Shown here: positions 52,359 to 61,557 of the stretch, one piece after another | Position numbering within the stretch: position 1 is the stretch's first letter | How the letters are laid out: each line of letters starts with the position of its first letter | DNA from: Exiguobacterium profundum | GTDB taxonomy: Bacteria > Bacillota > Bacilli > Exiguobacteriales > Exiguobacteriaceae | Direction: 5' to 3' | Length of the DNA stretch: 64,000 nucleotides | NCBI RefSeq assembly: GCF_001909285.1 | Contig: NZ_MRSV01000001.1 | Span: 2,188,556 to 2,252,555, forward strand | Program-made: the position numbers and the translations under genes | The notes under the pieces: model-generated | The model's input: only the letters and a program-made list of their open reading frames with translations | Told to the model about the DNA's origin: nothing | Databases searched by the model: none

Positions 52359-55300
52359 TTATACAAATTCAATCAACAAGTCGTCACTTTGTATTGTGTC
52401 GCCTTCTTTAATATGAATGGCCTTAATCTCACCATCTTGTGCCGCTTGAATCGTCGTTTCCATCTTCATCGCTTCTGTGACGAGTAACTGCTCCCCACGA
52501 TGAACTCGACTTCCTGGTTCGACCAATACTTTCAAGACAGACCCCGGCATCGATGCACCGACTTGTTTGGCGTTCGAACGATCGACTTTCGGACGGCTTG
52601 TCGTTGCCGATTTGACATTGACATCTTTAATCTCGATTTCACGTGGTACCCCGTTCATCTCATACGAGACGAGACGGATGCCATCTTCATTCGCTGCACT
52701 CACTTGTACGAGCTTGATGATTAACGTTTTTCCAGTCTCGATTTCAACTTGGATTGTCTCACCGACGTTTAATCCGTAGAAGAATGTCAACGTGTCGAGC
52801 ACTGAGACGTCCCCGTATGTCGTTGTATGTTTGATATAGTCTTCGTACACTTTCGGATAAAGCGCATGAGCAAGAAGTTCAAAGTCCGTCACCGGTCGCT
52901 CGAATTTTTCGAATAGTTCTTGGCGTGCCGATTCAAAGTCATACGGTTTGATCAATTTACCAGGACGAACGTTTAATGGCTCTTCCCCTTTCAAGATGAC
53001 TTGTTGCACATCTTTCGGGAATCCACCTGGAGGCGTTCCTAATTCACCACGCATCATTTCGACGACCGAGTCTGGGAAGTCCAACTGATGTCCTCGTGTC
53101 ATCACATCTTCTTCCGTCAAGTTATGCTGGACCATGAAGAGCGCCATATCACCGACAACTTTAGATGACGGCGTCACCTTGACAATGTCCCCGAACAACA
53201 TGTTGACTCGGGCATACATCGCCTTGACTTCTGCCCAGCGGTCTCCAAGTCCGACCGCTTTCGCCTGCTGTTGGAGGTTTGAATATTGCCCACCTGGCAT
53301 CTCGTGTTCGTACACGGATGGATTCGATGCACGCATATCACTTTCAAACGGTTCATAGTTGTGACGCACGTCTTGCCAGTAGTCACTGATGATTTCATAT
53401 TGTTTCGGGTCGACTTTCGGCTGACGTTCGTGGTGGTTGAGCGCATAAACCAAACTTCCACCTGAAGGCTGTGATGTCATCCCTGACATCGAACTCGCGG
53501 CAACGTCAACGATATCGACACCGGCATCTGTCGCGCGAGCATATGTGAAGATCCCGTTACCGGAAGCATCGTGTGTATGCAAGTGGATTGGTAAGTCCAC
53601 GGCGTCCTTTAATGCCGATACGAGTGCATAGGCTGATTCCGGCTTCAATAGACCTGCCATATCCTTGATTGCCAAGATATGCGCACCACTCGCCTCAAGT
53701 TTCTTCGCGAGGTCGATATAATACGGAAGATGGTACTTCGGACGGTTACCATCATACAAGTCTCCCGTATAACAGATGGCTGCCTCTGCCACTTTCCCAG
53801 TTGGAAGCGTCGCATCGATTGCCAATTGAATCGACTCAAGGTTGTTGAGACTATCAAAGATTCGGAACACGTCGACTCCGGCATATGCCGCTTCGTGTAC
53901 GAATTTCTCGATGACGTTGTCTGCATAGTTTTTATATCCGACCGCATTCGCACCGCGTAGCAACATTTGAATTAGGACGTTCGGCATCTTCTCACGAAGC
54001 TTCATGAGACGTACCCATGGGTCTTCGGATAAGAATCGGTAGGCGACGTCGAACGTCGCTCCGCCCCATGCCTCGACCGAGAACAATTCTGGCATGAGTT
54101 TGCTTGTCGGTTCGGCGATATTTAGAATATCCTGTGTGCGCATGCGCGTCGCGAGCAACGATTGATGCGCATCTCGCATCGTCGTATCCGTCAACAACAG
54201 TTCCGGTTGACGTTTGATCCAGTCGGCGAGGCCGTCCGGTCCAAGCTCTGTAAGAATTTGTTTCGTCCCTGGCTTCGCTTCTGCCGGGAGGTCGTGCGGG
54301 ATTCGCACCGAACGGCTGATCGGCTTGTCTTTCAGACCAACACCTGGGAATCCATTCACTGTCACATCCCCGATATAGTTCAGCAGTTTCGTCCCGCGGT
54401 CTTTTCGTTTCGGGAAGACGAACAGTTCTGGCGTCTCATCGATGAATGACGTGTTGTAATCTCCACTGATAAAGTTCGGGTGCTTCATGACGTTAATCAA
54501 GAACGGAATGTTCGTCTTGATTCCACGAATCCGGAACTCGTTCAAGTTTCGAACCATCTTCGAGGCCGCTTGTTCGAATGTCATGCCATGTGTGGACAAT
54601 TTCACGAGAAGTGAATCGTAGTACGGTGAAATCTCTGCACCGACATACGCATTCCCACCGTCAAGACGAACACCAAAGCCACCCGGAGAACGGTAAGCCA
54701 TGATTTTCCCTGTGTCCGGCATGAAGTTATTGCCTGGGTCTTCAGACGTAACACGTGATTGGATTGCATAACCGAGAAGTTTAATCTCTTCCTGTTTCGG
54801 CATTTGAATCATATCGCCGTGGAGCGACTCACCTTGCGCGATCATCAATTGCGTTTGAACGATGTCAAAGCCCGTCACCATCTCTGTGATCGTATGTTCC
54901 ACTTGAATGCGCGGGTTGACTTCGATGAAGTAGAACGACTCATCCTCTGTCACCAAGAACTCGACTGTACCGGCGTTGACGTATCCGACGTGTCGCATGA
55001 GTTGGACCGCCGCATCACAAATCGCTTGGCGCGATGCATCAGACAATGTCACACACGGCGCCACTTCGACAACTTTTTGGTGACGGCGCTGAACCGAACA
55101 GTCACGCTCGAATAAGTGAACGATGTGACCGTGCTCATCCCCAAGAATTTGCACCTCGATGTGTTTCGGACGTTCGACGAGTTTTTCTATGTACACTTCG
55201 TCAGAACCGAACGCCTGCTTTGCTTCTGACTTTGCACGTTCAATCAAATCTTTCATTTCCGCTTCTGTTCGAATGACACGCATTCCGCGTCCTCCGCCAC

Positions 55301-55793
55301 CCATCGAAGCTTTGACCATGAGCGGGAATCCGTGCTCGTTCGCAAATGCTTCAGCATCTTCATATGATGTGAGCGGTCCATCCGAACCCGGGATGACAGG
55401 AAGACCCGCAGCAATCGCACTCTGACGTGCTCGTACTTTATCCCCGAACGCATGTAAATGTGACTCATGCGGTCCGACAAAGATGATTCCCTCTTCACGG
55501 CAACGTCGTGCGAGTTCAATGTTCTCTGAAAGGAAACCATACCCTGGGTGAATCGCATCACTGTCTGACTCCTTAGCGATTCGAATCACGTCTTCGATAT
55601 CGAGGTACGCATCGATCGGTTTTTTGTCTACACCTATCAAGTAGGCTTCATCAGCTTTAAAGCGATGTAAGGAGCCGCTATCTTCTTGCGAATAGACAGC
55701 TACCGTTCGAATGCCTAACTCTGTCGCCGCGCGAAATACGCGAATGGCAATTTCCCCACGGTTTGCAACAAGTAACTTTTTAATTGGTTTCAA
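52359..55793 (-). CDS. pyc: Pyruvate carboxylase
   Basis: Biotin enzyme that refills oxaloacetate. 1144 residues. Order of parts: biotin carboxylase with the ATP loop MVKASMGGGGRGMRVI near 159-174 and FIEVNPRIQVEHT, the carboxyltransferase barrel from about 530 with TDTTMRDAHQSLLATRMRT and the metal ligands HLHTHDASG, and the C-terminal biotinyl domain with the biotin Lys in VTEAMKMETTIQ near 1113. It lies after ftsW with a 36-base spacer, as in Bacillus subtilis. Confidence 0.97.
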   Translation of the reverse strand: MKPIKKLLVANRGEIAIRVFRAATELGIRTVAVYSQEDSGSLHRFKADEAYLIGVDKKPIDAYLDIEDVIRIAKESDSDAIHPGYGFLSENIELARRCREEGIIFVGPHESHLHAFGDKVRARQSAIAAGLPVIPGSDGPLTSYEDAEAFANEHGFPLMVKASMGGGGRGMRVIRTEAEMKDLIERAKSEAKQAFGSDEVYIEKLVERPKHIEVQILGDEHGHIVHLFERDCSVQRRHQKVVEVAPCVTLSDASRQAICDAAVQLMRHVGYVNAGTVEFLVTEDESFYFIEVNPRIQVEHTITEMVTGFDIVQTQLMIAQGESLHGDMIQMPKQEEIKLLGYAIQSRVTSEDPGNNFMPDTGKIMAYRSPGGFGVRLDGGNAYVGAEISPYYDSLLVKLSTHGMTFEQAASKMVRNLNEFRIRGIKTNIPFLINVMKHPNFISGDYNTSFIDETPELFVFPKRKDRGTKLLNYIGDVTVNGFPGVGLKDKPISRSVRIPHDLPAEAKPGTKQILTELGPDGLADWIKRQPELLLTDTTMRDAHQSLLATRMRTQDILNIAEPTSKLMPELFSVEAWGGATFDVAYRFLSEDPWVRLMKLREKMPNVLIQMLLRGANAVGYKNYADNVIEKFVHEAAYAGVDVFRIFDSLNNLESIQLAIDATLPTGKVAEAAICYTGDLYDGNRPKYHLPYYIDLAKKLEASGAHILAIKDMAGLLKPESAYALVSALKDAVDLPIHLHTHDASGNGIFTYARATDAGVDIVDVAASSMSGMTSQPSGGSLVYALNHHERQPKVDPKQYEIISDYWQDVRHNYEPFESDMRASNPSVYEHEMPGGQYSNLQQQAKAVGLGDRWAEVKAMYARVNMLFGDIVKVTPSSKVVGDMALFMVQHNLTEEDVMTRGHQLDFPDSVVEMMRGELGTPPGGFPKDVQQVILKGEEPLNVRPGKLIKPYDFESARQELFEKFERPVTDFELLAHALYPKVYEDYIKHTTTYGDVSVLDTLTFFYGLNVGETIQVEIETGKTLIIKLVQVSAANEDGIRLVSYEMNGVPREIEIKDVNVKSATTSRPKVDRSNAKQVGASMPGSVLKVLVEPGSRVHRGEQLLVTEAMKMETTIQAAQDGEIKAIHIKEGDTIQSDDLLIEFV

Positions 55794-55829
55794 ATGAAAT
55801 CCCCCCGTTAATGAAGTTTGTTCGTTTCC

Positions 55830-57065
55830 TTACCTGACAACGTGAAGCGATGAGCGTTGAACGTTTTCTTCTGACTTCACCCGAATTTCTTCTCGTCGTG
55901 TCGCTTCTCGATGACGGTTACGCATCGAGATACTACTGAGCACCCCGAGAACACCCATCATCATGATGAGCGATGTTCCTCCATAACTGACCAGTGGCAA
56001 GGTTACGCCTGTCCCTGGAAACCAACCGGACATCGCACCGATGTTGATGGCCGTCTGGATAATGATTTGTGATGCAATCCCAAACGATACGAACATCGCA
56101 AAGTGACTATCCGCATGATTGGCGATATGGATCGCGCGAAAGGCGATGAAGAAGAGTAGGACTAAAACCGTCAATACACCGAGGAATCCTAACTCCTCCG
56201 CAATGATCGACATGATATAGTCGGTTTCTGGTTCTGGCAAATATCCATACTTTTGAAAACTGTTCCCAAGTCCGACTCCAGTCAATCCACCATGTACAAT
56301 TGAGATAATCGACATGAGCAATTGGTGTCCATATCCTTCCGGGTCCATGAACGGGTTGAACACGACTTCAATCCGACTTCGTTGATTCTCCGAAAAGATG
56401 GTCGTGAACAATACGAATACAGTACCAACCCCAGCTAAAATCCCTGGAATCAAAATTCGAAGCGGCGCCCCGACACCGAACCACATGAGCAACATGATGG
56501 AACCGAGGACGAATAGCCCCCCCATATCCGGCTGTCCATTGATTGCGATCGCATAAAACGAAAAGTAAAAGAGGACAGGCACTAAAAAGAAGGCGCCGAT
56601 TTGTGCACGCAACCCTTTTTTCGTGATATTTGCCCGCGCCAATCGACCAGGGAGTCCTTTCAACTCATTATTCCATAGTTCATGGTAGTAGTTCGCAAGC
56701 AGTATGATGAGAACGAACTTCGCAATCTCGACCGGTTGCATGGTCATTCCTCCGATGATGAGCCAAGCTCTCGCCCCATTCAATGGAGGCATCGCCCACG
56801 TGACAAACAGCAAGATGACAGAGAGCGCATAAAGACCGAGGCGAATGCCTTTTTTCCGAAACATTTCATATCGGAACAATGTCGCAATCAAATAGACAAA
56901 GATTCCAATGCCAACGTAGACGAGCTGGCGATAGAATAAACTACTATTCGCGTAATCCCCACGATTCCAAACACTCGCACTATAAATCATGATGGAGCTT
57001 AGCCCGACGAGCAAGAGCACTGACAAAAACAACGCAAAATCAAAATACCGAAACCGTGTTTTCAT
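55830..57065 (-). CDS. ftsW: Septal peptidoglycan glycosyltransferase FtsW
   Basis: SEDS-family enzyme that polymerises lipid II with its partner PBP2B. 411 residues with about ten membrane segments. Conserved parts are the RAWLIIGGMTMQPVEIAKFVLI region, the QPDMGGLFVLGSIMLLMWF part with the catalytic Asp, and near the C-terminus GWFPGTGVTLPLVSYGGTSL. Its place between ylaN and pyc is that of ylaO/ftsW. It is the only SEDS protein in the window, since spoVE is absent from the dcw cluster. Confidence 0.94.
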   Translation of the reverse strand: MKTRFRYFDFALFLSVLLLVGLSSIMIYSASVWNRGDYANSSLFYRQLVYVGIGIFVYLIATLFRYEMFRKKGIRLGLYALSVILLFVTWAMPPLNGARAWLIIGGMTMQPVEIAKFVLIILLANYYHELWNNELKGLPGRLARANITKKGLRAQIGAFFLVPVLFYFSFYAIAINGQPDMGGLFVLGSIMLLMWFGVGAPLRILIPGILAGVGTVFVLFTTIFSENQRSRIEVVFNPFMDPEGYGHQLLMSIISIVHGGLTGVGLGNSFQKYGYLPEPETDYIMSIIAEELGFLGVLTVLVLLFFIAFRAIHIANHADSHFAMFVSFGIASQIIIQTAINIGAMSGWFPGTGVTLPLVSYGGTSLIMMMGVLGVLSSISMRNRHREATRREEIRVKSEENVQRSSLHVVR

Positions 57066-57103
57066 GTATTCACTTCCTTATGTAAAACAATCCGACAACC
57101 CTT

Positions 57104-57146
57104 AAAAAAAAATACTCAAACAGCGCCACTTGCACAGTTTGAGTAT
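57104..57146 (-). terminator. Terminator after ylaN
   Basis: On the minus strand ATACTCAAAC, an inner imperfect stem and GTTTGAGTAT are followed by nine T residues. Confidence 0.9.
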
Positions 57147-57151
57147 AAGGT

Positions 57152-57430
57152 TCATAATTCTGAAGCTTCTGCCAAGGCAGATAACTTTTGTTCCAATGAA
57201 TCGAGCAGTCCTTTACCTTCAATGTCTGAAATGAGTCCAAGACGAACCGCAAAATCAATTTGGCGCGATAGTCCAAACATATGTGTATCAAGCACCTCTT
57301 CATAAAGCGGGCACTTCGGCATTTTTAGGTTTTCTAACTGCACTTCAATCAGACAACGGATTTTTTCAGCATCCGCCTCGAGTAATTGAAGCGCTTGCTC
57401 CCGTTGGATTGCAGCCAAATTTGTCGCCAC
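57152..57430 (-). CDS. ylaN: YlaN family protein
   Basis: 92 residues from GTG 57430, with GGAGGAGG seven bases upstream. The longer frame to 57469 reads through that site. The core EDAEKI-type helix is here [51 protein letters not shown]. In Bacillus subtilis and Staphylococcus, YlaN is tied to iron supply and the Fur regulator, and it is essential in iron-poor conditions. It is followed by its own terminator and preceded by a striking inverted repeat. Confidence 0.92.
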   Translation of the reverse strand: MATNLAAIQREQALQLLEADAEKIRCLIEVQLENLKMPKCPLYEEVLDTHMFGLSRQIDFAVRLGLISDIEGKGLLDSLEQKLSALAEASEL

Positions 57431-57475
57431 TACGACCCCTCCTCCGTACGATGACAGACTGTTTGTCATAACTCA

Positions 57476-57512
57476 ACTGTACATTATCTTTCATCATAAT
57501 TCAATGTACAGT
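57476..57512. promoter_or_regulatory. Long inverted repeat in the ylaN promoter region
   Basis: ACTGTACATT (57476-57485) and AATGTACAGT (57503-57512) are perfect 10-base inverted copies with 17 bases between them. On the minus strand TTGAAT and TACAGT, 17 bases apart, lie within the element and could be the ylaN promoter. I therefore read it as an operator. Confidence 0.6.
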
Positions 57513-57562
57513 ATGAATGAACGCGACATTCTTCCTCTTTTCCATTTTACGAGAAAGAGCGC

Positions 57563-57568
57563 TATAAT
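57563..57568 (+). promoter_or_regulatory. -10 box of the small interrupted gene
   Basis: A perfect TATAAT lies 35 bases before the ATG at 57603 on the plus strand. No good -35 box is seen. Confidence 0.5.
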
Positions 57569-57602
57569 GAAACGTGTAATGTGTATGAAGGGGGATATAA
57601 GC

Positions 57603-58070
57603 ATGATTTTTCCACTTGATTGAGCGGTTCGCCACAGTCTGACGATTGACCCGACCGTATGGATTTTTGACGAACGAAAACGAAAGATTGAAGATTTGGA
57701 CTCGGTGACGGAGAATGACCGTGAGGCATACTATGCGAAAATGGGGAAAGCATGGGATGACGGATTGTCACAAGGAACTCGAATCGACCACAACAAACCG
57801 ATGTCACGACAAGACAAGGATGCAGCATTACGCGACTCGTTCGCCATGCCGCTCGCGCCTTTTTTAAACAATGCCGAACCGATTGAGCTCGCGACACATG
57901 TCCGTTTTTACGGGGAGACCATATTGACTCTATCGCTCAGCGAGGCATCGAGCGTATATTTACAATTTTCAAAAGATGGAAAAGTACTTACTGACGGACC
58001 TGTCTATGTATTGTATGAGGATCAGGTCATTCGCCAAGTCAATCATATCACCGTATTAAGCAATCAATGA
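57603..58070 (+). pseudogene. Small gene of unknown function with an in-frame TGA at codon 7
   Basis: An ATG at 57603 has a strong AAGGGGG eight bases upstream. Translation gives MIFPLD, then TGA, then, in the same frame, AVRHSLTIDPTVWIFDERKR and on to residue 155 without any other fault. The TGA would be a Trp codon (TGG) if one base differed. Within the rest, only a TTG at 57696 could restart, and it would lose the best-conserved-looking part. The start resembles small Bacilli proteins I recall being labelled peptidyl-prolyl isomerase, but I cannot confirm it. A terminator closes the gene. It is either newly broken, read through, or a base-call error. Confidence 0.65.
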
Positions 58071-58093
58071 GAAGGGTCACACCTTCTCTTTTT
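58068..58093 (+). terminator. Terminator after the interrupted small gene
   Basis: GAGAAGG, a six-base loop and CCTTCTC are followed by seven T residues on the plus strand. Confidence 0.88.
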
Positions 58094-58116
58094 TTGTTTT
58101 TTTTATTTCACAAAGT

Positions 58117-58140
58117 GTAGTATATAGAGTGTTGACTACA
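58117..58140. promoter_or_regulatory. Candidate operator before the MFS gene
   Basis: TGTAGT and ACTACA are inverted six-base copies with 12 bases between. They lie 19 bases before the exporter start, where a repressor could act. The evidence is the dyad and its place only. Confidence 0.35.
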
Positions 58141-58158
58141 AATTGAATAAGAAAGGTC

Positions 58159-59367
58159 GTGACGCTTACGATACCTCTATGGAAACGAAATTTAATGGTT
58201 GTTTGGATCGGTAGCTTCTTGACCGCCGCGTCGATGAGTCTCGTCCTTCCATTCCTCCCATTGTTCATCGAACAACTCGGGGTAAAGGATCCGGACCACG
58301 TCGTCACTTGGTCTGCGATCGCCTTCGGCGCCACGTTCCTCGTGGCCGCCATCGTCTCTCCGATGTGGGGACGCTTGGCTGACCGAAAAGGAAGAAAGCT
58401 GATGCTCATCCGAGCCAGTCTTGGGATGGCCATCGTCATGTTCCTCATCAGCTTCGTCCAAGACGTATATCAACTCGTCGGGTTGCGTTTACTCATGGGG
58501 GCCGTGTCTGGATTTATTTCAGCCGGCATCACGTTGGTCGCATCTCAAACACCAAAAGAGAAAAGTGGCTGGGCGCTCGGTACCCTGTCAACCGGTGGAA
58601 TCACTGGTGGTCTACTCGGTCCCCTCATCGGCGGACTGCTCGCAGACTGGATTGGGCTTCGATCCGTTTTTCTCTTTACCGGAAGTGCACTCTTCCTGAC
58701 GTTCCTCATCACGCTTTGGTTCGTAAAAGAAGATTTTGTCCCAGTGAAACGCGAAGAACTCGCGTCGATGAAATCGATTTTTGCCTCACTGCTACATCCA
58801 CAGTTGATTGTCGGTCTGTTTGTGACAACGTTCCTCATTCAGTTCTCGACACAATCTATCGGACCACTCTTGACATTATACGTACGTGAATTGAATCCGA
58901 ACACTACCGCGCTCGCCTTCATGGCAGGGATTGTCGCCTCTGCTCCGGGACTGGCCGCTCTCGTTTCGGCGCAGCGTCTCGGACGGTTATCGGACAGACA
59001 CGGAGCAGAGCGCATCTTGTTTTGGGCACTGCTCCTCTATAGCCTCTTCTTGATTCCGCAAGCATTCGTTACCTCAACGACTCAACTCATCTTGTTGCGT
59101 TTCGGAATCGGGTTCGCAACGGCCGCCTTGATGCCGTCCGTTCAATCGCTACTGCGCCAGCATACGCCGGTCTCTGCGACAGGGCGCATCTTTTCATACA
59201 ATCAGTCCGCTCAGTTCATGGGGAATCTACTCGGACCGCTATTTGGATCCCAAATCGTGGCACACTTCGGATTTTCTGCCCTGTTCATCCTCACGGGATT
59301 GATTATGATCTCAAATGCCTTTTTAGAACGGACGAACGTCCAGTCACTACAACTCGATACAAAATAA
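58159..59367 (+). CDS. MFS drug-efflux transporter, MdtG-like
   Basis: 402 residues with 12 membrane segments. The MFS motif A is seen as GRLADRKGRKLMLIRA after segment 2. The drug/proton antiporter motif C-like GPLIGGLLADWIG is in segment 5, and a second motif A copy appears as GRLSDRHGAERILFW. The N-terminus IPLWKRNLMVVWIGSFLTAASMSLVLPFLP is like that of MdtG/YusP-type proteins. The GTG start at 58159 has AAAGG only two bases upstream, so the exact start is unsure. Substrates are unknown. Confidence 0.82.
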   Translation: MTLTIPLWKRNLMVVWIGSFLTAASMSLVLPFLPLFIEQLGVKDPDHVVTWSAIAFGATFLVAAIVSPMWGRLADRKGRKLMLIRASLGMAIVMFLISFVQDVYQLVGLRLLMGAVSGFISAGITLVASQTPKEKSGWALGTLSTGGITGGLLGPLIGGLLADWIGLRSVFLFTGSALFLTFLITLWFVKEDFVPVKREELASMKSIFASLLHPQLIVGLFVTTFLIQFSTQSIGPLLTLYVRELNPNTTALAFMAGIVASAPGLAALVSAQRLGRLSDRHGAERILFWALLLYSLFLIPQAFVTSTTQLILLRFGIGFATAALMPSVQSLLRQHTPVSATGRIFSYNQSAQFMGNLLGPLFGSQIVAHFGFSALFILTGLIMISNAFLERTNVQSLQLDTK

Positions 59368-59394
59368 CGCCGAGCACGAAGCTCGGCGTTATTT
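59363..59394. terminator. Two-way terminator between the MFS gene and phoH
   Basis: AATAACGCCGAGC, a loop of six and GCTCGGCGTTATT form a perfect stem with A/T runs on both flanks, between two converging genes. Confidence 0.88.
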
Positions 59395-59405
59395 GTGTAT
59401 ATCGC

Positions 59406-60722
59406 TTATAGTAAATCAGCCGCCAATCGTGCAAGGGATGAACGTTCCCCTTTCACGAGTTGCACGTGTCCGAAGACGTTTTGTCCTTTGAAGCGTTCCA
59501 CCGCGTACGTCAAGCCGTTCGAGTATTCATCCAAATACGGATGGTCGATCTGATACGGGTCACCGACGAGAACGATTTTCGAGTTCTCTCCAACGCGAGT
59601 AAGAATCGTTTTGATTTCATGCTTCGTTAAGTTCTGCGCCTCATCGATGATGATGAACTGGTCCGGCATACTTCTACCTCGAATATAGGTGAGCGCCTCG
59701 AGCTGAATCGATTTCATACCGGCTAGAATATTGCCGAGCTCGTCTTTTGAATTCGCATTGAATAAAAATTCTAGGTTATCATAAATCGGTTGCATCCATG
59801 GGCGAAGCTTCTCTTCCATCTCCCCAGGCAAATAACCGATATCATTCCCCATCGGCACGACCGGACGAGCGACGACGAGCTTATTGTAACGCTGTTCATC
59901 CTCGACGAGCGAGAGCCCTGCTGCTAGGGCAAGGAGCGTCTTCCCGGTACCGGCTTTCCCAAGTAAGGTGACAAACGGAATGTCATCTCGAAGCAACAGG
60001 TCGAGGGCCATCCGCTGTTGAACGTTTCGCGGATGAATTCCCCAAATATGATCTGCATCGAGTGCCAGCGGTCGTAAAATCGGTTGAAGCGAATCGACCA
60101 CAGCAAGCGCACTCGCTTTCGACACATTACTTTTCAAGACGACGAATGAATTCGGATATAGCACTTGTTTCGTCAAGGCCGTCGTCGGCAATTGACGAAC
60201 TTTATAAAATTCATCGATGAGCGACTGATCGACTTCAATCTCTCGATAGCCGGCGTATAAGTCCGTCGTATCAACGATATGATCTGTCAGATAGTCTTCT
60301 GCATCAATTCCAATGGCGTCCGCTTTGACACGGACCAATATATCTTTTGAGACGACGACGACCTTTCGACCTGCGTCATGCTCGAATTGTTTCATTAACT
60401 TTAAGGCAACGAGTAGGATACGGTTATCGTTTGTCATGACATCGAACGGAATATCGACCTGGTGTTCATGACCGATTTCGACAAACAGACGTCCTCCGTT
60501 TTCAAGCGGGACCCCGTCATGGAGTTTTCCCGATGTTCGGAGCTGGTCGAGGACACGTGACGTTTCACGGGCGTTCCGCCCGACCTCATCCATGTTTCGT
60601 TTCTTTCCATCTAACTCTTCTAGGACGATGGCTGGAATGACCACGTCGTGTTCTTCAAATTGAAATAAGGATAGCGGATCATGTAGGAGTACGTTCGTAT
60701 CGAGTACATACGTTTTTTTCAT
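59406..60722 (-). CDS. phoH: PhoH-family ATPase with N-terminal PIN domain (YlaK)
   Basis: 438 residues. A PIN nuclease-like domain covers about 1-140 (YVLDTNVLLHDP with the first Asp pair, then EELDGKKR and MTNDNRI with further acidic residues). The PhoH ATPase follows with Walker A GKAGTGKTLLALAAGL near 255 and Walker B QFIIIDEAQNLT. The PIN-PhoH2 fusion is thought to act as an RNA helicase and nuclease. It follows ylaL by about 30 bases. Confidence 0.93.
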   Translation of the reverse strand: MKKTYVLDTNVLLHDPLSLFQFEEHDVVIPAIVLEELDGKKRNMDEVGRNARETSRVLDQLRTSGKLHDGVPLENGGRLFVEIGHEHQVDIPFDVMTNDNRILLVALKLMKQFEHDAGRKVVVVSKDILVRVKADAIGIDAEDYLTDHIVDTTDLYAGYREIEVDQSLIDEFYKVRQLPTTALTKQVLYPNSFVVLKSNVSKASALAVVDSLQPILRPLALDADHIWGIHPRNVQQRMALDLLLRDDIPFVTLLGKAGTGKTLLALAAGLSLVEDEQRYNKLVVARPVVPMGNDIGYLPGEMEEKLRPWMQPIYDNLEFLFNANSKDELGNILAGMKSIQLEALTYIRGRSMPDQFIIIDEAQNLTKHEIKTILTRVGENSKIVLVGDPYQIDHPYLDEYSNGLTYAVERFKGQNVFGHVQLVKGERSSLARLAADLL

Positions 60723-60755
60723 AGACTTTGCCGCCCCTCGAATATAGGATGGTAT

Positions 60756-61205
60756 TCAAGAATGAAGACTTTCTTTCACTTCACGGTCAAGCTTTTCCGC
60801 CGCACGAATATCGTATGTTTTCGTGATTTCGGGCTGTGCGTAAGCTGCTCCATAAAACGAGATGTTCCTCACTTCTTCGACATGTCCTTCAAAAAAACGA
60901 AGATGAAGGCTTGGTTTGACCGCCGGGTCGAACTCTCGAATTGATGAGAGTAAAACATGATAAGACTGACCATCTTCGATAAAGATGAGGCCAGCCGTCT
61001 TTTCAGTCGTCAAGATGGTCACGATATGGGAATTTCTCGTTAATGCGAACCGGACCGTGACAGCATCTAACGCTTGCACCCAACTGATGGCATGGCTGAT
61101 CGGCCAACGCTTCGCCTCGTCAAAACCAACGAGAAATGTTAACGGCATGTCATTCAACAAGCGCTCTTGCGCAGCTGTCAGTTCAAACGTTGCCTTGCTC
61201 GCCAT
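60756..61205 (-). CDS. ylaL: YlaL-like protein (flavin-split-barrel type)
   Basis: 149 residues with a pattern of strands like the pyridoxamine-phosphate-oxidase split barrel (VTVRFALTRNSHIVTILTTEKTAGLIFIEDGQSYHVL). The position upstream of phoH matches ylaL of Bacillus subtilis. Cofactor and activity are not known. The start at 61205 has AGGAGGGG upstream. The spacer to the divergent ylaI has an ATGGT-ACA-ACCAT palindrome near its likely promoter. Confidence 0.8.
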   Translation of the reverse strand: MASKATFELTAAQERLLNDMPLTFLVGFDEAKRWPISHAISWVQALDAVTVRFALTRNSHIVTILTTEKTAGLIFIEDGQSYHVLLSSIREFDPAVKPSLHLRFFEGHVEEVRNISFYGAAYAQPEITKTYDIRAAEKLDREVKESLHS

Positions 61206-61320
61206 TCAACTCCCCTCCTTTTCACCGGGTATGGTTGTACCATTCTCCCTTACCGGTTCAATTCCCTGCTTTTAACGGTTGAAATCATGCTATACTCATC
61301 GTATAGAGGAAGGTGAAAAG

Positions 61321-61521
61321 ATGCGTGTAAAATGTTCTCTTTGCGATAAAGTCGAGACGATCGACTCATGGTCGTTTGAAGCAAAACGCTTGCGTAACAA
61401 ACCGGCGAAAACGTATATGTGTCAAGAGTGTCAGGAGCGAATCAGCGAACGAACGGCTGAACGCGCCGCATCTGGACAATTCAAGTTATATCCTACATTT
61501 CGACAAAAACGAAACTGGTAA
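61321..61521 (+). CDS. ylaI: Small zinc-finger protein YlaI (DUF2197)
   Basis: 66 residues from ATG 61321, with GAGGAAGGTG upstream. It has two CxxC pairs (CSLCDK at 5-10 and CQECQE near 39-44) that should bind zinc, and a basic C-terminus. The YlaI pattern RVKCSLCDKVETID and AKRLRNKPAKTYMC is clear. No role is known. It is divergent from ylaL and ends in a terminator. Confidence 0.9.
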   Translation: MRVKCSLCDKVETIDSWSFEAKRLRNKPAKTYMCQECQERISERTAERAASGQFKLYPTFRQKRNW

Positions 61522-61530
61522 TGCAAACGG

Positions 61531-61557
61531 GCGCCTCCGAAGAGACGCCCGTATTTT
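61531..61557 (+). terminator. Terminator after ylaI
   Basis: ACGGGCG, a loop of about ten and CGCCCGT are followed by ATTTTTT on the plus strand. The same hairpin lies just beyond the converging ylaH gene. Confidence 0.82.

Noticed and set aside
57621-57623. TGA at codon 7 as a selenocysteine codon
   Set aside because: No selenocysteine-type stem is obvious after it, the downstream residue pattern does not look like a redox site, and Trp is the simpler reading.
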